NCBI GenBank assembly: GCA_023079485.1
Contig: CM041084.1
Location: 102,776,467-102,840,466 of the forward strand
Reading direction: 5' to 3'
DNA length: 64,000 nucleotides
From: Archilochus colubris
Lineage: Eukaryota > Chordata > Aves > Apodiformes > Trochilidae
Shown here: positions 48,997 to 61,517 of the stretch, piece after piece
Layout: each line of letters starts with the position of its first letter
Numbering within the stretch: the first letter of the stretch is position 1
Notes under the pieces: model-generated
Seen by the model: the letters and a program-made list of their open reading frames with translations, nothing else
The model's database searches: none
What the model was told of the DNA's origin: nothing
Translations under genes and position numbers: made by a program

Positions 48997-50022
48997 TGTC
49001 ATGGCTTAGATCCAGCAAATATTAACTACCCCCCACTGTGGGACAGGGAGGAGAAAATCCACCTCAGGGTTCATTAATCGAGAGAAGGATGGGGAGGTTT
49101 GCATTCCATAATCCAGGTAACGGGCAAATAACCCACAAGAAACTCAATTTGGGAAGAAAAAGAACTGCTTTAATCTACAAGCAGAAAGAGAAAACGTCGC
49201 CAGATCTTAATACATTTCCCATCCCCCCCTCCCTTCTTTCCGGGGCCGGGTCCCTTCCCTGCTGCCTCCTCCTCAGGGCACAGGGAGGGGCAGGGGGGTT
49301 TAGGGTCAATTCCTCACACGGTCTTTCTGCCGCTCCTTCCTCCTCAGGGGGAGGACTCCTCACAGCCTTCCCCCCTCCAACGCAGGGTCCCTCTCATGGC
49401 AGAGAGTCCTTCAGGAACCCCTCCGACATGAGTCCCTCCCACAGGTGCAGTCCCTCAGGCACAGACTGCTCCAGCCCGGGCTGCACACAGAGTCACGGCT
49501 GCTGCGGGAGCAGTCAGCTCCCCTGACACGGGGCCCTATACGGCTGCAGATCCACACCTGACCCTCCCCGTGATCCTGCACTCGCTGCTGCTTCACATCT
49601 CCGCACCTGTGACACTCCAGAGGCTACAAATCCACATTTACCCCACTGTGGTCCTTCAAGGGCTTCTCCACTGTGCTCCTCCATAGGCTGCAGGGGCACA
49701 GCTGCCATCTCACCGTGGGCTGGGGGGAAATCAGTGCTCGGGCACCTTTCCCCCTCCTTCTTCACTTATCTTGGTGTCTTTTCTGTAGCAATTGTCTCTC
49801 ACTTCATCCTCTATTCCACTCCGGGGTCCTTTTTATGTATTTTTTCAGTTTTTCCCCCTCCTTTCCTGAATATGTTACTTGGAGAGGCATATCCAGGTTC
49901 CCATATCTGCTCAGCCTTGGGCAGAGGAGGTACAGGGATTGGAACCTGGGAACTTCCAGCAGCTTCTCACAGGAGCCACCCCTGTAGCATCCCCTGCTTC
50001 CAAAACACCACTGCACTGCACA
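48997..50022 (-). mobile_element. ERVL-type LTR, minus strand
   Basis: About 1.03 kb, the inverted relative of 24623-25654, with the same landmarks and the same 3' end (CTAAGCCATGACA on the minus strand). It retains a short GATGCTACAGGGG segment after GAAGCAGGGG that the other copy lacks. It is followed on its 3' side by the leader and a truncated LTR, so it is the 5' LTR of a mostly deleted provirus. Open frames of up to 162 codons on the plus strand are antisense artefacts of the GC-rich LTR. Confidence 0.87.
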
Positions 50023-51501
50023 AGCACCCTGGTCCCACCCTCAGTCCTTAGCAACTGTGGGCTCTGAATACACAAGGTATGATTTTGTGATTCTCTGACG
50101 TGATTATACTCATGTATCAGAGACAACTAAAGAAACAATAAAATTAGCAGATTAGGTAGGAAAATCTATATAGATTTAAAAAAAAAATTATCGCTGTGGG
50201 TAAAGAATAATAAAAAAAAAAACCTTAAAGTGAAGCAGAAGAAATGTAGGGAAACATTTTCGAATAATAACCGTAGTTAGGTGCTCAAGTAGGAAATTGG
50301 GGAGACCAGAAATGTTTGATCACTGTAGTTGTTTAGCCATTTTTTCTCCCTGTTGGCCAAAGGATGAGCAAGATAACCTCTCAATGTCCCACCCAGACTT
50401 AATGACAGTACTAGCAGAAACATCTTGTTGCTGCTTGTGTACTATTTCATACAATAGTACAGCTTACCAATAGTGGTTTTTCTTTTGAATGGTAGGGTTT
50501 CAATTTCACATTCTTACCAAAAAGACAAAGTCAAGACTGAGACTATGCAACCTGGAGGAAATCTGTGTTGCACGATCTATCATAACATAAATGGGTTTAT
50601 TTATCTGAACAATAATATAAGGTCTTTAATTAAAATCACTCAAAGACTTTCAATAAATTATTTTTGTTTATCATTGACAAATTTGGCCTGTCAGTCTCAA
50701 TGAACAAATCTCAGACATGCCTTGCCAGTGAGTGTGGTCCAGGGACTCTTCCCAATGCAGTATGTGGGCAGCCCTCTGGTTTGGATATGGAGATGGTTTG
50801 TTAGATGTGAGCCAGCCCATGCCTGTGGGTGTCAGTGTCCAATGGATTGAACTTGTCTGTTAGCATTCCTTGTATAAATGGCACCTATGCCTTGACATAG
50901 TCATTGTCCTGGATTTCAGCTGATGACTGTAAATTAAATATAAAAAATCAACATGAAACAAAAGAAAATATACAACATAAAAGAAGAGTTAAATATTCAG
51001 TTTACTATATCAGCAAACACAATAATCCCCAAAGAATCTGCTTCACCATTTCTCCTACTGTGGTTCAAAAGGAAATCTTCACAGGCTTGTTTGTTTTGTA
51101 AATCCCATAAATCCCACTCTTAAGAAATGCCTCCATTCACACGAAGAGAGTGAACACACATACACAGGCAAACTTTCTAAATTTGCCTTGAGATTAGAAT
51201 GTTTTGGCCATACGTAATAGCTTTAAGAAACAGTATTCAGCATCTTACCTAACAGCTATTTTTAAAGAGACACATCACCAAAGGCACCCACTGACAATGT
51301 AAGCAATAGCTGTGAGGAAATGAATTTCAGTCCCTACGCTCATGAAAGAAATACCAGCCCTCACGAGGTGGCTAAATATACCATAAGCTTCTAGTCTTCA
51401 GAATTACTGCCAACAGCACAGTACAGAAGCTGGTGGGGACAGGACTCACCTGAGGGTTGGTTGCAATTATCCACAATTTGCAAGAATATCCATGAAGTCA
51501 C
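50023..51501. other. Unique AT-rich non-coding sequence
   Basis: Nothing recognised. Confidence 0.5.
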
Positions 51502-51861
51502 AAGGGAAGGGAAGGGAAGGGAAGGGAAGGGAAGGGAAGGGAAGGGAAGGGGAAAGGGGAAGGGAAGGGGAAAGGAGAAGGGGAGGGGAAAGGAGAAGGG
51601 GAAGGGAAGTAAAAGGAGAAGGGGAGGGGAGGGGAGGGGAAGGGAAGGGAGAAGGGAAGGGAAGGGAAGGGGAGGGGAGGGGAGGGAAGGGAAGGGAAGG
51701 GAAGGGAAGGGAAGGGAAGGGAAGGGAAGGGAAGGGAAGGGAAGGGAAGGGAAGGGAAGGGAAGGGGAAGGGAAGGGAAGGGAAGGGAAGGGAAGGGAAG
51801 GGAAGGGAAGGGAAGGGAAGGGAAGGGAAGGGAAGGGAAGGGAAGGGAAGGGAAGGGAAGA
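51502..51861 (+). repeat. (AAGGG)n pentanucleotide array, about 360 bp
   Basis: Perfect AAGGG units at the left edge. Then about 130 bases of variant units (GGGGA, GGAGA, one AAGTAAAAGG), then a long nearly pure AAGGG block from about 51683 to 51861 with one extra G near 51765. Every plus-strand frame is open and gives Gly/Lys/Arg/Glu repeats; these 130-codon frames are not genes. The strand is purely purine and G-rich, so quadruplex or triplex DNA is plausible. Confidence 0.97.
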
Positions 51862-53390
51862 AAGAGCTATTTCATGACGCTGAGAAGTAACTAAGGGCTA
51901 TTTACTAGCACTGAAAGGTAACAAATTCAAAACTGGGAAAAACAAATACTCTCTTGCAGCCTGCAATTAGGTGCAGGAGGTGTCACAGCAGGTCACTCAA
52001 GCTGTAAGCCTACTCAATTTCTAAGCTCAATTTCTTCTGTCAGGAAACATATTTATCAGTCCTGTCACAGGGAAAAAAGTCAATACATACTATTAGGAAC
52101 AAGAATTTTGTGGTACAGAAAGCAAAGTATTCTATTAGACAGAGCAGAAACAAATTTTAGCTTTTACCCTGATACATTTAATTTGTTTCTGATTAGATAA
52201 CCTGTTTACTTACAAATAATTTTTTAAATACAAGCAAGTATTCAAAGTAAATTTAAAAAGCTAGCATATTTCTAGGACACTCATTGGATTTGTCTATCTT
52301 AAAAGAACCTGAATTACTAATCAGCAAGAATAATGATTAAACTGATTTTGGCTCCTCCATCTTCACCCTGACTACTCCTGCCTTCTCAACCATCATGCTC
52401 CCTTATAGGTGTATAAGTAGTTCCAGTGTACAATAAGTAACATTATTCTCTAATATCTTGAGTCTTGGGTGACTTTCCTTGCAGAGTATCAATGTTTGCA
52501 TGGTTTTGGTCTTATATTTCTAAACTCTCCCTCTCCTCACTTTTTTCCCAGAATAAATAAGACACAAGAAAAGACAGGTCAAGGAAGCCTGTTGTTTGAG
52601 AAAATGTATCCTTTAGACAGAAGGGAAAGAGAAATATGCAAAAGAAGAAAAAACAACCCAAACAACCCATTTATTTATACCTTTGTAAGATCAGCCTTGA
52701 GTGTACTGCCACACTTCTCTTTCTTTTCTTATTTTTCTTTTTAGTCTGCATTACAACACAATTCCACTAGTGGACATACGGGTCAAAATAGCTTTATATC
52801 AGATTGCATCCAAAACTTAAACATAATTTGTGGGCATTTTGTTGATATTATTCAGAAATATCAGAAGACATCCATTAAAAAATAATGCATAAGTGATATA
52901 ATACACTCAGTTTGCATACCTGAAAATACCAAAGGGCATAATACATCAAAGGATAATAATCCTCTGTTGTGCTATAAACACAAATCAAGAGAGTATAAAA
53001 CCTATGTAATGTCACAGTTTTATATTAAAACATAAATGTTAGCACCAGGATAGATTTTGCTTTCAAAATACAGATCTGTTTTGCATTGCCCCTGGGTGAG
53101 CTCATTACATGCCAGGTCGACTCTAGTTTGGTTTGCATTGGATTTCAGCAAGCAGCTTTCTAACTCTATGAGAGCAATGATGTTTTCAGCTTGCTCTGGC
53201 ATGAAATCTTTTCAATAGTAGGAATTTCCCAGTTTGAAAAGACTGCAGACCTCTCCAGGAAAAATGTGACTGCACGACTTCCACTGGTAGCAAAGTTTTT
53301 GCAAAGCACAGAATCTTAGACACTGTGATGTGAACTACAGTTTAGAACAGGAAGTAAGTGTATTGACCCAACTTGATTGAAGTTAGAGCC

Positions 53391-53423
53391 AAAAAAAAAA
53401 AAAAAAAGAAAGAAAAAAAAAAA
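53391..53423 (+). repeat. A-rich tract
   Basis: A17, G, A3, G, then A11: poly-A microsatellite. Confidence 0.9.
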
Positions 53424-54066
53424 GGGCTGTGAAGTATTTTTATCATCTTTAGGTATTAGATTTGGGTTATGAAGAACTGAAGCTGCCTTTCACTATCTTT
53501 TGGGAAGAGAGAAAGTGCAGCAATTGTACAACATTATTTATTAACTACCCAAAGAACCTCACAATATGCTTGTTCTACAACCTGCACACGTCAGTTTTAT
53601 CTCTTCAAATCCTAATCCTTTACAGAAAGACCACTATGCAGTCTTTTCCTTCTAAAGAAAATTACCTAGGTGGAAGATGAATGGTTTAATCTGCCCCACA
53701 TGAAACGTCGCTCTGGGCCTATGCAGCTATCAGCTTGCTGTATAGATTCAGTTCCCACGGGCTGGCAGCTGGGGAAGAGGAAGGACAGAAAAAACAATGT
53801 GAGATGAGAAGTGTTCAGCTTTTCCTGATCAGAAGTCAGTGGGACTTTTAATATTCTGATCAAGAAGCAATATCTAATATGATTAACAAGGAAATAAGAA
53901 GTCTTCTGCTTCAAAAACCAGGAGTTTCCTACACTTCTTACTGGTTCATCCCACAGTTCCTCAGAGTGAGGAAGAATGATGGAGGAAGACCAAAAGAAAA
54001 AAGTTTAGGGCAATGAAAGGCTGTTCTTTGATGGCAAAGATTTCTCTCAGTGGTCATGTTTTTGAT

Positions 54067-54110
54067 GGGGATGTAAGGTACTGGGGATGTAAGGTACTAG
54101 GTATGTAAGG
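54067..54110 (+). repeat. 16-bp tandem repeat, about 2.5 copies
   Basis: GGGGATGTAAGGTACT is present twice exactly (54067-54082, 54083-54098), followed by a degenerate partial unit. Confidence 0.85.
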
Positions 54111-54935
54111 GTTATGTCTGTTCTGTTGAAGGTCAAGGAAATCAACATGAGGGAACTGAAGAGATGACAACTACACTGTGGGTCTGTGCCCTGTGACCAA
54201 CACTGCTCACCATTGTCCAGGGGGAGGATTCTTTCATGAGGATAACAGTGATAATGGTGAGGAGAAAAGTTCTGAGTATGGACTTGGATCAAGAGATCTT
54301 CATTTGCACCAAGGTTTTAGCAACCTTCAGCATGCCAGATAGAGCTAACCATTCTTGGCTAATGCTGGGTGTTAACAGAGACTGCAGCAGGGTTGGTGGT
54401 GACCATGTACAGAGCATCTTCCCCTGTAAATCTAATCCTCTGTAACCAACACTTTTGGAAAAGTCTCATTCATGGCATCTCTGGCACCAGTAGGTAAAAA
54501 CAGACAAGGAGCAAAATCTGTTTAACAGTTTTGAAAAAAGGAGGAGGGCAGGAAAACAAATCCCCAGCAGGTAGGAAAACAAATCCTTATTGATACTCAA
54601 TAGCCATCCACTGAGAATGGATGCAGCATTCTAGAATTAGCAAAATAATCAAACAACATTGAAGGGTAGCAGAGGGGCATCCAAGTGTTTGTGATTCACT
54701 TCCTATCAAATCAGTACATTTAGTTTAAATTTAAGCAATCTCCCAGTCATCAGTTTTACAGTATCTTGGGGTTGGTGAGGGCTTTTTTGGCTCTTATGTA
54801 ACCTGCACATGCAATACAGAAATGGGCAATGATGTTTTATCTTCACTTTTAAGGTTAAAATACACAATTTTCATAAATTTCTACTAGAACCAGGATTTTT
54901 TTTAAGGTAACATTACTGCTCTGTACACCATTAAA

Positions 54936-54968
54936 TGTGTGTGTGCGTGGAGGGGAGGGGGGGGTGGG
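54936..54968 (+). repeat. GT/G-rich simple sequence
   Basis: TGTGTGTGCGTGG followed by AGGGGAGGGGGGGGTGGGC; a possible quadruplex motif with four G-runs. Confidence 0.75.
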
Positions 54969-57900
54969 CATGCTGCTATCTGTCATTGACATGTTGATGT
55001 TAAAAGGGAACTTCGAGATTTATGGGAAGATAAAGAACACAGTACACAGAAAGTCTGTTGATAGTTTTCAAATTAAACAATGCCAGCAAATAAAAAATTT
55101 TAACTGCCTTTAAAGTGTGCCATCCAGTGCTGCTTACCATCTCTACTCTCACTTGCTCATATTTCTAGGCTGAAGAATTTTTCTGCCAATTGGCTTTCAT
55201 TATGTGATTCTCTGGGAGGAGAAACAAATGCCTATTATTAGGAATTTCTTCTATGAGGTAAATACTAGAAAATTAGTCATGTAAGCCTTTAACTCCAGCT
55301 TCAATAAGCTAATCCATTTGGGATTCTATTTTTTTTCAGGCTAATGTTTTTTCTGGACTTCAAATCATTCCTGAGATACTTTTGCAAAACCCATCAAACT
55401 TCTGAGAACAGTACAGAGGCCATAATTAGTCAGTACTCTAGAAGTAACTGAGCATTATCTACAGAGTTAAAATAATGTTTTCAAATCTAATAACATGTCC
55501 CTGGTTGTAAGTTCAAAAAAAATTACACTTATCATCTGGAAAACACTTTCCCCTCACAGAACACATTCTCAACCTAACAGACTAATTTTTAGAATTTTTA
55601 GAATAGCTGCTTTACCAGAGAAAGACCACACCCTCATAAAAATGGCATCATTTCTTTACTCTGAAGAGTTCACAATTGTCTTACATAGAAATTAGAGACA
55701 GTAGATCCTCAGAACTTCCTTGTATTGTTGGTATTATTTTGTTACAATGTTGCATTGTATATTTTTGCAGGTTCACATTAATTTAGGTATAAAATATTTC
55801 TCCCTGTAACAGAACTGCCTAAACTGCATCATTCCAGGTTGTACTTCAGTCATATGCCATATTCTGTAATGATGTAATTATTGTAGTATAGTATTTATAA
55901 ACAATTTCTCAATATATCAAAATTCTTTCATTACCAGAAGACACAGAACTTATTTTTACAAATACATAGAAGTTTAAACCATTTCAGTGGAAATAAACCC
56001 TAATTTAACCTTTCTTGTGAGCTGCTAAGACTTTAACACTGGAAGCTAAGTAATGGCATGAATTAATAGAAATGTTGTGATTCCTTACACCTTGTTCTTG
56101 ATTTTCTAAACTCCCACTACAAGCACTACATCCACAGCAGATGGATCTCAGAATTGCTACACCTGCATACCACTTCAGCTGAAAATTTCTAAGAACAGTG
56201 GCTACAAATATAATGCATAATTTACTGCTGTTTCGCTGCCTATATTAGTTGGAGGCTAAGATGTTGCTACCAGAGTAGAATCTGCACAGAAGCTCTAGTG
56301 GATTTGTGCCAGCTTCAAATTGCATCCTTCACATCCGTCTTGCTCATGGGAAAAGATAGGAAGTTGCCTTTACCTGGAAAAGTAAAATGTTGCTTGCTCT
56401 GAAGAGCTGGAATTCTACCTGCTGACAACTTCATTGGCAGATTCTAACACTCAAAACACACTGTTGGATAGGAGATAGGCTACCATTATGTATCTTTGCT
56501 AACAACAGTCCAAGGGTAAGAAGGAACTAAGCCAACCCAGCCAATGCACCTGTTCTCAGGTTTATTATATTTAGCAGAGGGGGAAACAATAGAAGATTCA
56601 TAATAAAACAAGCAGAAGCTTTACATTTTAATGGACTTTGCTGAAATGAGGACCAGACAACTGCCTAGTCTTTTCTCATGGGCAGTGGAAGTTCAGCTCA
56701 GATGACAATGAGGAGAATAAAGGGCAATAAAAAATCAGATTAGAATGCCAAAGGCAAAGCCAAAGATCTAACTAATTAACTACAGCATGATAAACTTGAA
56801 AAGAGACTAAGAGTTTTGCACTCTAGTAAAGATGGTGAATGTGCTGTACCTACTCTGTACAATATTCTTTTAGAGAGGAAAAAGAACTTTTGAGTATGCT
56901 GTTATTTTTATTTTAAAATAACCTTTTTCTTTTTATGTGAGCTAAAGACCTTTCTTTAAAAACGAAAGGTTGTTTAGTTTTGCTTTCATGACCTCAGTTC
57001 ACTGTCCTGTATTTTCAAATTTCAAAGAGCTAAATCATCTAATGTGTTAAGCTATAATTACATCTGTTTCTTCCTAGCAAGTCTTGAGTTCATACTCCCA
57101 AATCTGCTACAGATTTCTGTAAGTCAAAAATTAACCTATTTTTTAAAAAATTGATTCTAAATAAAATGCTGAAACATATTCTCATTTTCTGACAAGAATG
57201 AAAATATCATTTGCATAATATCTATACTGCAAATCTATACTTTTCATCAGGACATAGGGATTCAAAGATGCCAGGGAGTTCTTAGGTTACGGAGAGAAAG
57301 AGGTATGAAAAGGTACTTGAAATTTCAGTGCTTTTATCAGTTCATCAGTTTAGCTCTAGAATGCAGCCAAACAACAGCAAGCAGCCTCTATCAAATTAAT
57401 AAATTAAGTAATCCTTATGACACCTTATTTTCAAGATAACCAAAGCTTCCCAAAGATGGTTACCTGTTACCTAGTTCGAGACAGAATGTAAGGTTTCACA
57501 TGAGACTATCCATGGACCAAATAACAAAAGTGGAAGATGAGGGAAGCTGAAGAAAAAAAGCCCCATGGCATTGAGTAGGAGTAGATCTGAAGCAGAGGGA
57601 CATGATCATACTGAGTTGTGCCAAGGCAGACATAGAGAAATAAGTCTTAGTCAGCTTAGCAGATCCCAAACTCCCCTCTTACAGACCCCTCCTCAGCTAG
57701 ACCCACATTTTTCCTTTGTTAGGTCAATACTTGCAGGAGGAAGAACCTTTGAGCTGGAATTGGGACTCTGGAGGACAGCAGATGATCAGAGGAGCTTTAA
57801 AACACCAGGAGAGATCTGTTGTGCATCTGTGATGTGAAAAGGCAGCAAAGCACCTCATAATACAGGAGTCACTTAACACACATTTGCTTCTCTGCTTTAC

Positions 57901-59903
57901 CCTCCCTCTCCATCAACCTTTTGCTTTGTTTTTTGGTTTTAAGCAGAGGCACGTGCAATAGTGAAAAATTTAGGCCACAGTTAAAGTCATCCAGTCTAAA
58001 TCTGAAGTACAGTCCTCTGTTCTTCCAGACTAAAAAACAGTTTTTCAGTTTTCAGTAATGCTGAATTTTAAGAAGTCTGTTCACTTATGTAGGTGATGTA
58101 AGAGCAAACTTTGTTTTGTTTACGTCAGTCCTACTAATTTTAGCCTAAAGATGGTTGGAATTAACCAGATTTAGTGTCCTTTGAAATACTTGCATGTACC
58201 AAAATCTCCCACAGAAAAGCATATAAAACAAAAGGCTGACAGTTCCATTGCTCTTAGCCTGTTAGTCATTCTGCATATGAATAATAACTCGTCCTTGTCC
58301 ACCTTTCAAAAAAAAAAAAACAAACAAAGAAAGGAACAGTGCATTTGCATCAGCTCCCTCTTCCAAAGTATATTCTTACTGAGAAACTCCATATGGTGGA
58401 AAACAAAACAAGCACAATGAAAACCAGCGTTATGCAAAATCTATTAAAAATCATATGAGTCACCACACAGAAAGTTGCCAGGCCTGAAGGAAACTAAAAA
58501 CTAGCTAGCCTTGCTATAGGAAACTTCTGAGATCTGAAGGAATGTTTGTTATTTCCAAGAGATGTTGCCAGAAATGGGCTTGGCATTTGCAGAATCAGCA
58601 TTACAAAGACATATCAAATTTTCACTGACATATATGTTTTTAATACTTTTAGGGAGAAAAATTCATATTCAGAACTCCATTTGAATATAAGAACATAAAG
58701 ACAGAGAAATGTGCATTTAGATATTAAATATAGTGTTCACCATGAAAAGAGGGCAAACAAACACTGCAATGAGAAACACTGGGTTAAACTACAAAGTGAG
58801 CAAGAGTTACTATCTCCAGCTTTCCCTGTTCAACTAAACAAATTATTTCAGATAAAGAATACTGAGTTTCTGAGATCTGTGCAAATATTAATAAATTGCT
58901 CGTAGTGCATAAATTTCACAGAGCACTTACTTTTTCTGGACATCTAACTTCTTCAGACTTTGTAGTAAGCAACAAAATACACATGTATTTGGATCAGATC
59001 TTATCTGCACAGGAAAATGGATGATATTTCTGATGGTCCACATGGAGAGCTATTCTGGAAAAGCTATAGCCATTCCTGTCAATTTCTCCAGGCAAATGAA
59101 ATCCTTCAACTGTTAACATTGATTTGGAACAGCTGCCAGTGAGAGGGCTATTGGAACAATGCAGCACATGACAAATTAGATTTTCTTCCCTAACCCCTTA
59201 CAAGCAAAATTAAAATGTCAAATATAGGTGAAAATAGCATGTATGTGTCTGTATGACTGCACTTTGCTGTATCAGGAAGAAAAATATTGCCATGCCAGCA
59301 GTGATCTGGATGGCTAAAGCAGTTATATTCATGATATTCAGGACTCAGCACTCCTCAGATTTTCATCAATCCTGGAAGTACAATACAAAATGGAGTCATC
59401 ATCCCCTGTTATCTTTTCAACAAGTTGGTAAAATTGAACCTTCTATTAAAAAGCTTGAAATTATATCTCTTTGAAAACACACTTACTGTAACTGATTGTC
59501 ACCAAGGACTTTGTCAGTCCTTAAATTGTAGGTTTTTCATTACTTCTGCCACTCATCATTACCCTTTGTCACCTTATTTGTTCTATCCAATTTAATTCAT
59601 TGATGTTGGTTGCCCAGGCTATAAGACCCTATGTGATTCTTGGTGAGCTGGAGTCAGTCTCATACATGGTAACTAAAGTGTGGACTGTCAGACTGTCAAA
59701 GATTCGAGTGACTCTGTCCTTTTGATGCTATTACACATGGACTGGAGAAGAAAGCTGACAGAAGACTTAAAAAAGAAATCTAAGTATGGACTTCTACTCC
59801 ATGAAATGTAAGAAAGCATTCTTATAACTTCTTTGATTTCTATTAAAACAGAAATTAAAAGGACACTATAAAAAATGGTTAATTAAAAAGAGTATAAAAA
59901 TTT

Positions 59904-60165
59904 CACAGAATCACAGAATTATCAGAGTTGAAAGGGATCTCTAGAGCTCATCTAGTCCAACTCTTCCACTAAAGCAGGGTCATCTGGAGCACATTACACA
60001 AGACTACATCCAGGAGGGATTTGAATGTCTCCAGAGAAGGGGACTCCACAACCTCCCTGGGCAGCCTGTTCCAGTGCCTTGTCACCCTCACAGTAAAGGA
60101 GTTTTTTCTTATGTTTAAATGAAGCTTCCTATATTCCAGCCAGTTGCCTCTCATACTGTCAGTTC
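59904..60165 (-). mobile_element. CR1 LINE, 5'-truncated, minus strand
   Basis: Begins at the 3' tip (TCACAGAATCACAGAAT) and, on the minus strand, encodes an intact-looking ORF2 tail: LEYRKLHLNIRKNSFTVRV, TRHWNRLPREVVESPSLETF, KSLLDVVLCN. About 260 bp remain. Conserved motifs indicate moderate age. Confidence 0.9.
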
Positions 60166-61517
60166 ATTATATATTCTCTTAAGAGCAAATCAGACCTTTA
60201 CAGGACTTACTATTATTTTTACATCTTTTATAGAACTCACAAAACACCCAACATGTCTATAGGAGATGCATTACATGCCTGATAACTGCCGCAGAGATTC
60301 CTTTTTCACAATTTTTGTAGATAGCTGAGCAACATTGTTCAGCTGAAGCTTGCCAAATTTTCCAGCAGACCAAGAACTGATTTAAAGTGAGCCCTGAAGC
60401 AGATGACTTTGCACTTGAACTGCAGAGTTTCAAAGCAAAGTCATTAAAATGCTTATAAAGCTGCACAATATGGAACTGCGGCTCTCCATCCCTCAGACTG
60501 CCTTTGGGGCAGGAGTAGGAGGCACCACTACCCTTTACCTCCTGCAGACAGTGAATCTGTCTGGCTTCATTTGTGAGTGGAATCTGAGGGCTCAGGGAAA
60601 AGCACTAGGAAGCAAAAATCCCTCTTAAAATATAAAGTGTAAGAAAGCATCCATGTTAACTCCCTGGTCAAATCACACAACCGAGTGTTTCAGAGTTGCA
60701 CTGTTAGACTAACAGAGATAATTCTGTTATGGTGAGACTGATGAATCACTTACTCAAAGTAATTTTATTACAAGCTACTGACTGATCAGTCTTAAAAACA
60801 GGCATAAGAAGGAACTGCTAAATGTATGTATTGGGATATCTTCATCTGTTATGAATAAATGTTTACACTCAGAAGTATTCAAAGGGAGGAACACATGAAA
60901 AGCCACCTGCTGAGAAACAGGCAAAAGGCCAACTATTTTTTAGCTGAACCTAACTGTGCTAAGACATGGGCTATGGTGTATTCAGACAAGAGAAAAGCTG
61001 TTTATGGCAAAGCTCTGATTTTTCCCTTAACTTTGCAGGCAGCATGTCCAAATTAACATGATTGAGTGAAACACACTATAGAACAATACAAATCCAGATT
61101 TAGAACTGGACTCCACCAGGTTTTGACTAGTGAAGAGGTAATGAAATCTGCATGGTTATTTTGGTACTCTGAAGGCTTACACAGACCACAGCCCTGTCTC
61201 TGACAGGGCTCAGTAGCTAAGAGACAATGCCTGAATTATTATTCTCCCAGCTTCATGGAGTTGTAAGTTCAAGTGGATTTCTCTTCCATTTAATTGCTCA
61301 TTTATTTCATTTCTCCCCCTTTTTTTTTCTTTTTGCTTGTTTGTTTTTGTTGTTGTTGCTTGTTTTCATTTTGTGGAGGGAATGCTGTTTTCTTCAGGCA
61401 TGAAAAACTGCAGAATGTCTAAGAACGCAGGACTGACAACAAATATTTGTTAAGGAAGCTGAAACTGTTTATCCTGCAAACCAAAGAGAAAGGGGAAACC
61501 AGCACTCATTCAGACAA
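60166..61517. other. Unique non-coding sequence between CR1 copies
   Basis: No gene recognised. A T/G-rich tract (TTTGTTGTTGTTG) lies at 61314-61367, close to the next CR1. Confidence 0.45.
61314..61367 (+). repeat. T-rich/TTG low-complexity tract
   Basis: T9 with C interruptions, then GTTGTTGTTG-type units. Confidence 0.8.

Larger units (their letters stand above)
51866..59903. other. Long unique AT-rich non-coding stretch
   Basis: Eight kilobases without recognised genes or interspersed repeats. Simple repeats: A/G-rich at 53391-53423, a 16-bp tandem repeat at 54067-54110, G-rich sequence at 54936-54968, and A-rich at about 58307-58320. The frame at 57565-57837 is one of the longer non-repeat frames (90 codons) but has no recognised domain or splice context. 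Confidence 0.5.

Noticed and set aside
49038..49526. 162-codon open frame on the plus strand
   Set aside because: Antisense to a GC-rich ERVL-type LTR; the inverted copy at 24.6-25.7 kb shows the same kind of spurious frames.
51461..51890. Two overlapping 130+ codon open frames encoding Gly/Lys/Arg/Glu repeats
   Set aside because: Pure consequence of the AAGGG pentanucleotide array, which has no stop codon in any plus-strand frame.
57565..57837. 90-codon open frame outside repeats
   Set aside because: Length is within chance expectation for 64 kb; no domain or splice context recognised.
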